Below, one piece after another: positions 26,155 to 34,679 of a stretch of 64,000 nucleotides of DNA; the stretch's first letter is position 1; each line of letters opens with the position of its first letter. The position numbers were made by a program, and so were the translations under genes. This DNA is from CAYNSB01 sp964399625. Its GTDB lineage: Bacteria > Planctomycetota > Phycisphaerae > Phycisphaerales > UBA1924. The stretch is from contig CAYNSB010000004.1 of assembly GCA_964399625.1 (NCBI GenBank), positions 1 through 64,000 of the forward strand. Reading direction: 5' to 3'. Under the pieces are notes generated by a model. The model made no database searches. It saw only the letters and a list, made by a program, of their open reading frames with translations, and was not told where the DNA came from.

Positions 26155-29154
26155 CTAGCGCCCCGCGGGCTCGTTCACCGGCTTCTTGGTGCCGAGCTTC
26201 TCACGCCATTCACGCGCCATGCCGTCGAACCCCCGGTCCGGCGTGGCGAGGTGTCGCGCGTCGAAGAGGTTCACCAGATGCTCCGCCGCCTTCGACGGAT
26301 CGCCACCTTTGCTCGCGCCCAGGATTTCGTACGCCTCGACGAGATTCATCTGCGCGGCGTCGGCGTCGCCCCCGGCCGCACGCGCCGCGCCGAGCACGCA
26401 CAGGAACTGACCCAGGCGAACAGCGTGGTCCTTGACGAACGCGTGGCGTGCTGCGGCTTCGGCGGGCGCGAGAAGTGGCAGGGCCTCGGGCGATCGCTCG
26501 TCGACCAGAACCCCGCCCAGGCTGATCAGCGAGATCAGGGTGTCCGGATGGTCCGCGCCCAGCCGCTGACGGGTTCTTTCGTACGACTCGCGGAGATAGG
26601 TCCTGGCGTCTTCGAGCTTGCCTTCGCCCCGCATGACCGTGCCGAGGTTGTGCAGCGCCGTCAGGGTGTCCGGGTGATCATCGCCAAGGACGCGCCGGCT
26701 TGTGCGCAGCGCTTCGCGCAGGTAGGGCTCGGCCTCGGGGAACTTGTTCTGCCGCGACAGCACGGTGCCCATGTTGATCAAGGAGTTGAGCGTGTCCGGG
26801 TGCTCATCGCCCAGCAGACGGCGGCGCGACGCCAATGTCTCGGACAGCAGCGGCTGCGCATCGGAGGGCTTTCCCATCAAGAGGAGCACGCCGCCCAGAT
26901 TGCCCACCAGCGTGACCGTGTCCGGATGGTCATTGCCGAGGAGACGTCGGCTCTTCTCCAGCACCTGCCGGTAGAGCGACTCGGACTCATCGAAGCGCCC
27001 TCGCGATCGCAGGAGCGAGGCCATCGCGCCCATCGCGGTCAGCGTGTCGCGATGATCCTCGCCCAGGGCGCGTCGGCTGGTTTCCATCGCCTCGCGGCAC
27101 AGCGGCTCGGCCTCGTCCAGGTTGCCGCGCGCACGGAGCAGGCCGCCGAGCTTCCCCATGGTGACGATCGTGTCGCGGTGCTCCTTCCCGAGCACGCGCC
27201 TTCGTCCCGCCAGCGCTTCGCGGTACGACGACTCTGACTCCTCGAGCTTCCCCCGTTGCCACAGCACGCGGGCCAGAACGTTCAGCGAATCGAGCGAGTC
27301 GGCGTGATCGCCGCCCAGCACGCGCCGACGACGCTCGAGAACATCCCGCAGCGCGTCCTCCGCCTCCGGCAAGCGCCCCTGAGCGCGGCGCAGCACGCCC
27401 GTGTGATGCATGGACTCGAGCGTGTCCACGTGGTCATCGCCCAGGGCGCTCCGGCGGAGGGTGAGCGCCTCGGCCTGGGGCGCCGCTCCGGCCTCGACCA
27501 GCCCGACCTCCACGAGCGTTGAGGCCATCGCCTGAAGCAGCCGGGCCCTGACCAGCGGATTGCCGGGCGTGGAGTCGGCGATGGCGCCGATCGCCGGCTT
27601 GAAGACGTTCTCGTCCAGCGCCTTCAGCGCCAATCCCGTGAAGTCAACGCCCGTGAGAAGTCGCTCGAGCTCGGCGACATCGACGTCGCGCGGAGTCGCC
27701 GCCGCGCCGGCTCGCGTTCCGGCCCGACGCGCCCGCTCGAGAAGATCGGCCCGCAATCGAACGCCCAGCGTGGGCGCGTCGATGCGCGAGAGCTGCCTCG
27801 CCTGGAATCGGGCGACCTCCTCCAGGTCTTGGAGGTGCCGCAGCGACTCCCTCCGCGACGCTTCGGCGGCCGCTCTCTGGCGTGCCTCGCCGATGCCGAA
27901 GGCGATCGAGACCGCCGCGCCCGCGACGAGCGCCGCCGCGACGGCGCCGGAGGCGAGCACCCCGACGCGGTGCCGACGAACGAACTTGCGCAGGCGGTAG
28001 GACGTTGAAGGGGGAGCCGCGGACACGGCCTCGCCCGCGCGATGGCGCAGCACATCGTCGGCGAGGGCGCCCGCGGTCTGGTACCGGCGCGATCGATCCT
28101 TCTCGATCGCTTTCATCACGATCCAGTCCAGGTCCCCCGTCAGGCGATGGGCGAGGCGCACCGGAGGGTCCCGTCGGAGCGCGGCGACCGAGGCGGCATC
28201 GGCGGCGCGCGACAGACGCGTCGAGGGAGCCGGGGGCTCCACCTCGCGGATGATCCGCTGCATCTCGTCGTAGGCGGCCGAGCGGAGCTCCTTGGAATCC
28301 AGCGGTGTCGCGCCGGTCAGCAGCTCGTAGAGCATCGTGCCCAGGCTGTACACGTCGGATCGCGTGTCCACGTCCGGGGCGCCGCCCGCCTGCTCGGGAG
28401 ACATGTACTCGGGCGTGCCGATCATTTGTCGCAGCTCGGTGAAGACCGACCGCTCGGTCGTGCGTGCGTCGGTCGCCTTGGCGATGCCAAAGTCGATCAC
28501 CGTCGCGTGCGGGCGGGAGTCCCGCGTTGCGACCAGCACGTTCCCGGGCTTGAGATCGCGATGGATCACGCCCTTGGTGTGCGCATGCTGCGTCGCGAGG
28601 CAGACCTGGACGAAAAGGTCCAGACGCTCGTCGATGCTCAGGTTTGCCTTATCGGCGTACGCGGTGATCGGCTCGCCCTCGACCAGTTCCATGACGAAGA
28701 ACGGGCGGCCCGTGGCGGTCGCTCCCGCGTCGAGCACCTTGGCGATGTGCGGATGGTCCATCATCGCCAGGGCCTGGCGTTCGGCCTCGAAACGGGCGAT
28801 GACCGCGCGCGTGTCCATGCCCAGCTTGATGATCTTGAGGGCCACGCGCCGGCGAATCGGCGTCTCCTGCTCGGCGAGGTAGACCGTGCCGAACCCGCCG
28901 TGCCCGATCTCCTCGCGCAGCGTGTACGCCCCGATGCGCGTTCCGGGCCCCTCGCCCGGGGCGTGCTCCTGCGCGCCCAGGGTCGGCACGGACATGAAGC
29001 GAGGCGTTCGAGCGGCGGCCGCGAGCAGCGACTCGACCTCGGCACGCAGGGGCGCGTCGTCGGCGCAGACACGATCGAGGAACGCGCGGCGCTCCGATTC
29101 GCCCAGCTCGGCCGCTTCCGCGTAGACGTCGCGAACTTTGTTGCGGTCCAGCAT
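26155..29154 (-). CDS. Membrane Ser/Thr protein kinase with C-terminal TPR repeats
   Basis: A PknB-type kinase of 999 residues. Kinase domain at about residues 75-355 with the ATP lysine (RVALKIIKLG), catalytic loop HRDLKPGN, DFGIAKA and GTPEYMSPEQA, all intact. One membrane segment near residues 395-420 follows, then a sensor part with eight TPR units of the LGDDHPDTL type (see 126-base repeats). The ECF sigma gene directly upstream overlaps its transcript: five bases lie between the sigma stop and the kinase start at 29154. Such ECF-kinase pairs are common in planctomycetes; the kinase likely controls the sigma factor by phosphorylation, although this is inferred from context. Confidence 0.9.
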   Translation of the reverse strand: MLDRNKVRDVYAEAAELGESERRAFLDRVCADDAPLRAEVESLLAAAARTPRFMSVPTLGAQEHAPGEGPGTRIGAYTLREEIGHGGFGTVYLAEQETPIRRRVALKIIKLGMDTRAVIARFEAERQALAMMDHPHIAKVLDAGATATGRPFFVMELVEGEPITAYADKANLSIDERLDLFVQVCLATQHAHTKGVIHRDLKPGNVLVATRDSRPHATVIDFGIAKATDARTTERSVFTELRQMIGTPEYMSPEQAGGAPDVDTRSDVYSLGTMLYELLTGATPLDSKELRSAAYDEMQRIIREVEPPAPSTRLSRAADAASVAALRRDPPVRLAHRLTGDLDWIVMKAIEKDRSRRYQTAGALADDVLRHRAGEAVSAAPPSTSYRLRKFVRRHRVGVLASGAVAAALVAGAAVSIAFGIGEARQRAAAEASRRESLRHLQDLEEVARFQARQLSRIDAPTLGVRLRADLLERARRAGTRAGAAATPRDVDVAELERLLTGVDFTGLALKALDENVFKPAIGAIADSTPGNPLVRARLLQAMASTLVEVGLVEAGAAPQAEALTLRRSALGDDHVDTLESMHHTGVLRRAQGRLPEAEDALRDVLERRRRVLGGDHADSLDSLNVLARVLWQRGKLEESESSYREALAGRRRVLGKEHRDTIVTMGKLGGLLRARGNLDEAEPLCREAMETSRRALGEDHRDTLTAMGAMASLLRSRGRFDESESLYRQVLEKSRRLLGNDHPDTVTLVGNLGGVLLLMGKPSDAQPLLSETLASRRRLLGDEHPDTLNSLINMGTVLSRQNKFPEAEPYLREALRTSRRVLGDDHPDTLTALHNLGTVMRGEGKLEDARTYLRESYERTRQRLGADHPDTLISLISLGGVLVDERSPEALPLLAPAEAAARHAFVKDHAVRLGQFLCVLGAARAAGGDADAAQMNLVEAYEILGASKGGDPSKAAEHLVNLFDARHLATPDRGFDGMAREWREKLGTKKPVNEPAGR
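26540..27444 (-). repeat. Eight copies of a 126-base TPR repeat
   Basis: A GTGTCC(G/A)-like block (plus strand) recurs at 26540, 26666, 26792, 26918, 27044, 27170, 27296 and 27422, with every spacing exactly 126 bases. Each unit encodes a 42-residue TPR of the kinesin-light-chain type (LG.DHPDTL...). The exact spacing and high DNA identity point to recent duplication or gene conversion. Confidence 0.85.
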
Positions 29155-29159
29155 GGGGC

Positions 29160-29756
29160 TCAGCCCGTCATCTCTCGCGCGAGCCACGCCCGTGCGTAGG
29201 CCCACACGCGGTCCACCTGGCGCGGAGAGACGCCCAGCGCCTGGGCGGTGTCGTCGCCGCTGAGCCCCGCGAAGAAGCGCAAGCGGACCACGGCCGCCGC
29301 GTCGGGCTCGACCTGCTCCAAGCGGGCGAGCGCCTGATCGAGCGCCAGGATTTCCGAAGGATCGGGGTCCGACGCGAGATCGACGACGGACAGGGGACTC
29401 CTGGGAGCGTCGCCCCCGCGCTTGACGGCGCCCTTGGCGCGCGCGTGATCGACAAGGATGCGACGCATCGCCTCGGCGGCCGTGGCAAAGAAGTGCGCGC
29501 GGCTCTCGAAGGGAACTCTCCGCCCCTGCCCGATGCGCAGGAACGCCTCGTGAACGAGGGCGGTCGCCTGGAGCGTGTGCCCCGGGCCTTCGGCGCTGAT
29601 TCGCTGTTGCGCGATGGCACGGAGCTGGTCGTAGACAAGACCCAGCAACTCGCTCGGCGCGGTGTGGCGGAGTTCGCCCGGTGCTGGCAGTGGAGTGTCC
29701 GGCACGCCGTGATCGTAGAAGCGGCTCACGGACCCCGAGATTGCCGGTCGTGGCAT
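29160..29756 (-). CDS. ECF-type RNA polymerase sigma factor
   Basis: A sigma-70 family ECF regulator resembling the TIGR02999 group typical of planctomycetes. Region 2 includes LLGLVYDQLRAIAQQRI and HTLQATALVHEAFLRI, and region 4 ends with LSGDDTAQALGVSPRQVDRV. No anti-sigma factor gene is adjacent; instead the kinase gene lies five bases downstream. The start is uncertain: 29756 is used here, but 29822 or a GTG at 29705 are also possible. It is divergent from the HMG-CoA reductase gene, so it may share a regulatory region with the 29884-39716 operon. Confidence 0.85.
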   Translation of the reverse strand: MPRPAISGSVSRFYDHGVPDTPLPAPGELRHTAPSELLGLVYDQLRAIAQQRISAEGPGHTLQATALVHEAFLRIGQGRRVPFESRAHFFATAAEAMRRILVDHARAKGAVKRGGDAPRSPLSVVDLASDPDPSEILALDQALARLEQVEPDAAAVVRLRFFAGLSGDDTAQALGVSPRQVDRVWAYARAWLAREMTG

Positions 29757-29807
29757 AGTTCGGGACACGAGGTTGCCTGATTCTGGGGTCGGGCTAAGGA
29801 GCAGTGG

Positions 29808-29850
29808 TTGACCGTGCCGCACGCGGCTTGGGGTATGATTTGTTACATAC
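29808..29850 (+). promoter_or_regulatory. Candidate promoter/operator upstream of the lipid operon
   Basis: A TTGACC-like -35 at 29808-29813 and TATGAT at 29834-29839 are separated by 20 bases, longer than the optimal 17. The -10 box lies within an imperfect inverted repeat (GTATG ... CATAC, 29833-29850), which could bind a regulator. This is the only promoter-like sequence before the seven-gene operon, but an ECF-type promoter could also be used. Confidence 0.35.
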
Positions 29851-29883
29851 GTTTCTCATGTCGAACTCTTCGGGGCAAGTCTC

Positions 29884-31170
29884 GTGGCAGCGAGCTCCAA
29901 ACGAGCACTCGGGCGGTCGAAACGACTCCAAGCAGGCGCGGTCGCCGCAAGTCTTGCGGACCGTCTTGCGCCGCGATGCGACGATCTGCCGCCGCGCGTG
30001 CGCGACTCCACGAGATCGGACCTCCCCAGCGTCAACGAACGGTGGAATCTCACGGCGAGCGCGGCGGAGGATCGCGCCGCGCTCTTTCCCGTTGCATCGG
30101 GCGAGGTCGGAGCGCTGTACGGGCGGAACATCGAGAACTTCATCGGTGAGGCGCGGATCCCCATCGGTCTCGCCGGACCGATTCGAATCAACGGACTCGC
30201 GGCGCGGGCCGACTACTACGTGCCGATGGCGACCCACGAAGCGGCGTTGGTGGCGTCGTACAGCCGCGGCATGCACGTGATCAGCGAGGCTGGCGGGTGC
30301 GCCGCGTGGGTGCTGAACCGTGGGGTCTCGCGTGCGCCCGGGTTCATCTTTCGCACGACGGCTCAGGCGGCGTTGTTTGTGTCCTGGGTTGTTGATCACA
30401 CGCACGTTCTGCGGCGTGTGGCTCAGGCGACCACGCGGCACGGGAGACTCATCGATATCCGCCTGAGCGTGGAGGGCAATCACGTCTATCTGATCTGCGA
30501 GTACGAGACGGGAGACGCGGCGGGGCAGAACATGGTCACGGTCGCCACCGAGGCCATGTGCCGGCACATTGTCGCCGCCGCGCCCGTGTCGCCGCGCGCG
30601 TGGTTCCTCGAAGCGAACATGTCCGGCGACAAGAAGGCCAGCGCCCATTCGTACTTGACGGTGCGCGGGCACAAGGTGACCGCCGAGGTAGTGATTCCTT
30701 CCGGCCTGGTCGCCCGTCGACTGTCCACCACGCCGGGCAAGTTGAGCGAGTACTGGCAGATGAGCGCGATGGGCTGCGCGATGAGCGGGATGATGGGCGT
30801 CCACGGGCACGTCGCGAACGGGTTGGCGGCTGTTTTCATCGCGTGCGGGCAGGACGTGGCCTGCGTGGCCGAAGCGACGGTGGGCGTCACTCGGTTCGAG
30901 GTCACCGACAACGGCGACTTGTACGCGGCCGTCACCCTGCCGGGACTGATCGTGGGCACGGTGGGTGGCGGCACGGGATTGCCGACGCCCTCGGCGTGCC
31001 TGCGGATGCTCGGGCTGGCGGGGGCGGGAAAGGTCGAAGCGTTCGCGGAGCTGTGCGCGGGCGTGGTGCTCGCCGGCGAGATCTCGATCGCGGGCGCGTT
31101 GTGCGCGGGACACTTCGCGCGAGCGCACGAACGACTCGCACGCGGGAAGCGTCGGGCTGGTACCACGTGA
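29884..31170 (+). CDS. HMG-CoA reductase, class I-like
   Basis: Reduces HMG-CoA to mevalonate with NAD(P)H in well-known members. The protein has 428 residues. The four catalytic residues known from class I enzymes are in place: Glu119 (THEAALVAS), Lys250 (SGDKKAS), Asp324 (ACGQDVA) and His415 (FARAHER). Other signatures are ENFIGEARIPIGLAGPI and GTVGGGTGLPT. The GTG start at 29884 is the best in frame; no strong ribosome-binding site is seen. It is the first gene of a seven-gene unit and its stop overlaps the next start (GTGA). No other mevalonate-pathway gene is visible, while ispH of the MEP pathway is present, so its substrate or product may be specialised. Confidence 0.88.
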   Translation: MAASSKRALGRSKRLQAGAVAASLADRLAPRCDDLPPRVRDSTRSDLPSVNERWNLTASAAEDRAALFPVASGEVGALYGRNIENFIGEARIPIGLAGPIRINGLAARADYYVPMATHEAALVASYSRGMHVISEAGGCAAWVLNRGVSRAPGFIFRTTAQAALFVSWVVDHTHVLRRVAQATTRHGRLIDIRLSVEGNHVYLICEYETGDAAGQNMVTVATEAMCRHIVAAAPVSPRAWFLEANMSGDKKASAHSYLTVRGHKVTAEVVIPSGLVARRLSTTPGKLSEYWQMSAMGCAMSGMMGVHGHVANGLAAVFIACGQDVACVAEATVGVTRFEVTDNGDLYAAVTLPGLIVGTVGGGTGLPTPSACLRMLGLAGAGKVEAFAELCAGVVLAGEISIAGALCAGHFARAHERLARGKRRAGTT

Positions 31171-32138
31171 ACCATCGCGACGGCTCCAGTGCTCCGGCCT
31201 CTTTCGCGGGGCGTTGGTGGGCCTACCAGCGGGAGCGTTTCCCCCTCGCGGGGCACGGCCCGCTCATCGCCGTGTTCAGCGCCTCGGCGGTGTGCTTCTC
31301 GGTTCTCCTGCGGGCCGGGCCAGGGGGAGCGATCGACTGGCCTCGGCCGGGCGCCGTGGCGACCGCCTTTGCGTGTTGCCTGCTGATGTTCCTCCAGCTG
31401 CGGATCGCCGACGAGTTCAAGGACTTCGGGGAGGATCTGGAGTTTCGCCCGTACCGCCCGGTGCAACGCGGACTGGTGACGCTTCGTCAGTTGGGAGTGC
31501 TCTTCGTCGCGTGCGCGGTTGTCCAGTTTGGTCTTGCGTGGCTTCGCTCGCCGGCGCTCGTGCCGCTGCTGCTGATCGCATGGGGATATCTCGCCCTGAT
31601 GTCCCGCGAGTTCTTCGTGCCCGATTGGCTCAAGGCGCGCCCGCTGCTGTACCTGGCGTCGCACATGTTCATCATGCCCCTCGTGGACCTATTCGCGACG
31701 GGCTGCGATTGGACAGCATCGTCCTCGGGACAGCCGGGGTCCGTCGCGGGACTCGGATGGTTCCTGGGGGCGAGCTACTTCAACGGCGTGGTCATCGAGA
31801 TCGGACGAAAGGTCCGTAGCCCGGTGGACGAGGAGCGGGGCGTGCGAACCTACAGCGCCATGTGGGGGCCGCGCAGGGCGGTGTTGGCGTGGCTGGGGGC
31901 GTTGATCACGACGGGCCTGCTGGCGATCGCGGCGTCCATGTGCGTGGGCACGTGGCGTTGGTTCGCGGTCGTGATCATCGTCTTATTGCTGAGTGCCGGA
32001 GTTGTCGCGCGGCTGTTCGTGCGGAACATGGAGCGTGGCGCCGGCAAGCGCATCGAGCTCGCGTCCGGGCTGTGGACGATGAGCCTCTACCTCGCTCTGG
32101 GCGTGATCCCGCTGGGCGTTCGGGTACTCTGCAGGTAG
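31167..32138 (+). CDS. UbiA-like integral membrane prenyltransferase
   Basis: A polytopic membrane protein of 323 residues resembling the UbiA superfamily, which moves polyprenyl groups onto aromatic, lipid or sugar acceptors. The first Asp-rich motif is D82-x3-D86-x3-D90 (IADEFKDFGEDLEFRPYRP), slightly changed from NDxxDxxxD, followed by RPVQRG. The second is near residue 221 (RSPVDEERGVRTYS), and an EIGRK segment precedes it. About eight to nine hydrophobic helices are visible. The GTG start overlaps the HMGR stop (GTGA), and three bases separate it from the next gene, so it is co-translated. The acceptor and prenyl donor are unknown. Confidence 0.75.
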   Translation: MNHRDGSSAPASFAGRWWAYQRERFPLAGHGPLIAVFSASAVCFSVLLRAGPGGAIDWPRPGAVATAFACCLLMFLQLRIADEFKDFGEDLEFRPYRPVQRGLVTLRQLGVLFVACAVVQFGLAWLRSPALVPLLLIAWGYLALMSREFFVPDWLKARPLLYLASHMFIMPLVDLFATGCDWTASSSGQPGSVAGLGWFLGASYFNGVVIEIGRKVRSPVDEERGVRTYSAMWGPRRAVLAWLGALITTGLLAIAASMCVGTWRWFAVVIIVLLLSAGVVARLFVRNMERGAGKRIELASGLWTMSLYLALGVIPLGVRVLCR

Positions 32139-32141
32139 GCC

Positions 32142-34679
32142 ATGCCGACACGACTCCTTCGACCAGGCGCCTCGAACGAACCGCGATTGCTCGGCGGGAA
32201 GGCCTCAACGCTGGCGCGACTGAGCGACAGCAGTTTCGCCATTCCGCCCTGGTTCGTTGTCTCCAGCGGATCCGACGAAGAGCTCGGTTCGCTCGCTCCG
32301 GAACTGCAGCGTGCCCTGCTTGAAATCTCTCCCGACGGACGGCTCGTGGCCGTGCGATCTTCGGCCGTGGAAGAGGACGGGCAGGCGCACAGCTTCGCGG
32401 GTCAGTTCGAGAGTTTCCTCAACGTCAGCGCGGACGACCTTGTCGCGCGCATCAAAGACGTTCGGGCATCGGGGCAGACCCCGCGCGTGCGAGAGTACCG
32501 CAGGAGCCGGGGTCTCGACGGTGATCCGCCCGTTCCCGCCGTGCTTGTCCAGCGGATGGTCCGCGCGGAGTGGGCCGGCGTCGCCTTTGCCGTCGATCCC
32601 GTGACTCACGATCGGTCGGTGGCGTTGGTTGCGGCCGTCCGCGGGCTGGGCGAGTCGCTCGTCAGCGGCGAACGGGATGCGGACACCTTCCGCGTTGATC
32701 TCGAGGGTCGCACCCTGTCGATCGAGCGGGCGTCGAGCGGCGCCGCGAGCGGACTTCCCGAGGACACGGCTCGGACGATCGCGGCTCTTGTGCGCCGGGT
32801 GAGCGAGCGTCAGGGGTGTCCGCAGGACATTGAGTGGGCCGTGGAAGATGGCCGCTTGTATCTTCTCCAGGCGAGACCGATCACGACGCTCGACGCGGGG
32901 GCGATCCCATCTGCGCCCGCGGGCCGCGGGCGGCTTGTGATCTGGGACAACAGCAACATCGCCGAGAGCTATGGCGGCATCACCCAGCCGCTCACGTTCA
33001 GCTTCGCACGCGGCGCGTACGAGGAGGTCTATCGCTCGTTCTGCCGGATCATGGGGGTGTCCCGCGCCGTCGTTGACGACTCCGACGACGTGTACGCCAA
33101 CATGCTCGGCCTGATCCGTGGGCGTGTGTACTACAACCTCCTCAACTGGTACCGGCTGTTGGCGATGCTGCCCGGCTACACGATCAACCGAAGGTTCATG
33201 GAGCAGATGATGGGCGTGAGCGCATCCCTCTCCGATGAGCTCCATAACGAGATCAGGCCGCCCCAGAGGGTCTCTCGAATCCGGGAGATTGCGCGCCTGG
33301 GGATGGCGCTCGCTGGGCTGGAATGGCGCCGGCGATGCCTCCCGCGGATGATCCGCGATTTCTACCTTCGCCTGAACTCTGCCCTGTCCTCCGACTCGGG
33401 TCGATTGAAAGCGATGCGGCCCGACGAACTCGCGGCCCATTACCGCGAGCTTCAGCGCGAGGTGCTTCGACGCTGGGACGCGCCCATCGTCAACGACTTC
33501 CTGGCGATGGTGTTTCATGGGCTGCTCCGATCGCTGGGTTCGCGGTGGATCGACGCGAGCCGCGACTCGCTGCACAACGACCTGGTGCGGGGCGTGGATG
33601 GCGTGATCAGCACGGAGCCCGTGGTTCGCCTGCGACGCATGGCCGAATTGGTGAAGGACGAACCCGAGCTTGTGCGTGTGCTGCAGACCGCCGCAGCGCC
33701 GGAGATGCTCAGGGCCATGGAAACGCGCCCCGCGCTGAAGGCCCAGTATCAGGAGTACTTGGACAAGTTCGCCGATCGATGCCTGGAGGAGCTCAAGCTG
33801 GAGAGCCCGACGCTAGCGGATGACCCGACCGGTCTTCTTCGAAGCGTGGGGCACATGGGGTCTCGCCTTGCCAGCGGATCGATACCCGACAACGGAGACG
33901 CGGAGGCGGCCGATAGAGCGCGACGGCTCGTCCGAGATCGCCTGCGGTGGCACCCCGTTCGCCGCCTTTCTTTCGCGTGGGTTCTGAGCAATGCACGGGA
34001 CCGGATCCGGGACAGAGAGAACCTTCGGTTCGAGCGGACGCGCGCGTTCGGGCGCGTCCGACGGGTGTTTCTGGAGATCGGCAAGAGGCTCGCGGCGCAG
34101 GGCTTGCTCGATTCGCCGCGGGATATCTTTCTGCTCGAGACCGAAGAGGTGCTCGGCTTCATTGAGGGCACCGCGACCACGATCGACCTGAGGGCGTTGG
34201 TCGCGCTCCGCGCGAAGCAGTACGAGCAATTCGCCAGAGGGCCCGCGCCGCCGGATCGCTTCAGCACGCTGGGAATGGTGCACCCGTTGAATGCCTCGTC
34301 GCGTGCCAGGGAGAGCGCCGCGGCGGACCCCCACTGCCGGCGCGGAACGGGTTGCTGCGCGGGAAAGGTGCGCGGGGTAGTCCGTGTCGTTCGCGATCCC
34401 CGAAGCGCCGAGTTGAAGGCGGGGGAGATCCTCGTCGCCGAGCGCACCGACCCCGGGTGGGTGATGCTCTTTCCGGCCGCGCTGGGCATCCTCGTGGAGC
34501 GGGGCAGCCTGCTGTCGCATTCGGCGATCGTGTCACGGGAACTGGGCATTCCCAGCATCGTGTCCATTCCCGGACTGACATCCTGGCTGCACGACGGGGA
34601 TGTGGTCGAGTTCGACGGGTCCGAAGGGATCGTGCGGTTGATTGCGCCCCTGGCCCGGAGCCAAGAGGTCCGAGCGTGA
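32142..34679 (+). CDS. PEP-synthase-like / rifampicin-phosphotransferase-like enzyme
   Basis: An 845-residue protein with an ATP-grasp PEP-synthase N-domain (VAVRSSAVEEDGQAHSFAGQ; DIEWAVEDGRLYLLQARPIT), a long middle domain (NIAESYGGITQPLTFSF, then GRVYYNLLNWY) and a swivelling phosphohistidine domain at the C-terminus with the His at residue 793 (LLSHSAIVSRELGIP). The PEP/pyruvate TIM barrel of true PEP synthase is missing. This order (ATP-grasp, substrate domain, His domain) matches rifampicin phosphotransferase, in which ATP gives a phospho-His that attacks a hydroxyl group. In this operon the acceptor is more likely a lipid alcohol or intermediate than an antibiotic; that is an inference. 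Confidence 0.8.
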   Translation: MPTRLLRPGASNEPRLLGGKASTLARLSDSSFAIPPWFVVSSGSDEELGSLAPELQRALLEISPDGRLVAVRSSAVEEDGQAHSFAGQFESFLNVSADDLVARIKDVRASGQTPRVREYRRSRGLDGDPPVPAVLVQRMVRAEWAGVAFAVDPVTHDRSVALVAAVRGLGESLVSGERDADTFRVDLEGRTLSIERASSGAASGLPEDTARTIAALVRRVSERQGCPQDIEWAVEDGRLYLLQARPITTLDAGAIPSAPAGRGRLVIWDNSNIAESYGGITQPLTFSFARGAYEEVYRSFCRIMGVSRAVVDDSDDVYANMLGLIRGRVYYNLLNWYRLLAMLPGYTINRRFMEQMMGVSASLSDELHNEIRPPQRVSRIREIARLGMALAGLEWRRRCLPRMIRDFYLRLNSALSSDSGRLKAMRPDELAAHYRELQREVLRRWDAPIVNDFLAMVFHGLLRSLGSRWIDASRDSLHNDLVRGVDGVISTEPVVRLRRMAELVKDEPELVRVLQTAAAPEMLRAMETRPALKAQYQEYLDKFADRCLEELKLESPTLADDPTGLLRSVGHMGSRLASGSIPDNGDAEAADRARRLVRDRLRWHPVRRLSFAWVLSNARDRIRDRENLRFERTRAFGRVRRVFLEIGKRLAAQGLLDSPRDIFLLETEEVLGFIEGTATTIDLRALVALRAKQYEQFARGPAPPDRFSTLGMVHPLNASSRARESAAADPHCRRGTGCCAGKVRGVVRVVRDPRSAELKAGEILVAERTDPGWVMLFPAALGILVERGSLLSHSAIVSRELGIPSIVSIPGLTSWLHDGDVVEFDGSEGIVRLIAPLARSQEVRA

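Noticed and set aside
29804..30280. ATG at 29858 as the start of a protein before HMGR
   Set aside because: It is out of frame with HMGR and runs through the HMGR coding region with Arg/Ser-rich shadow composition.
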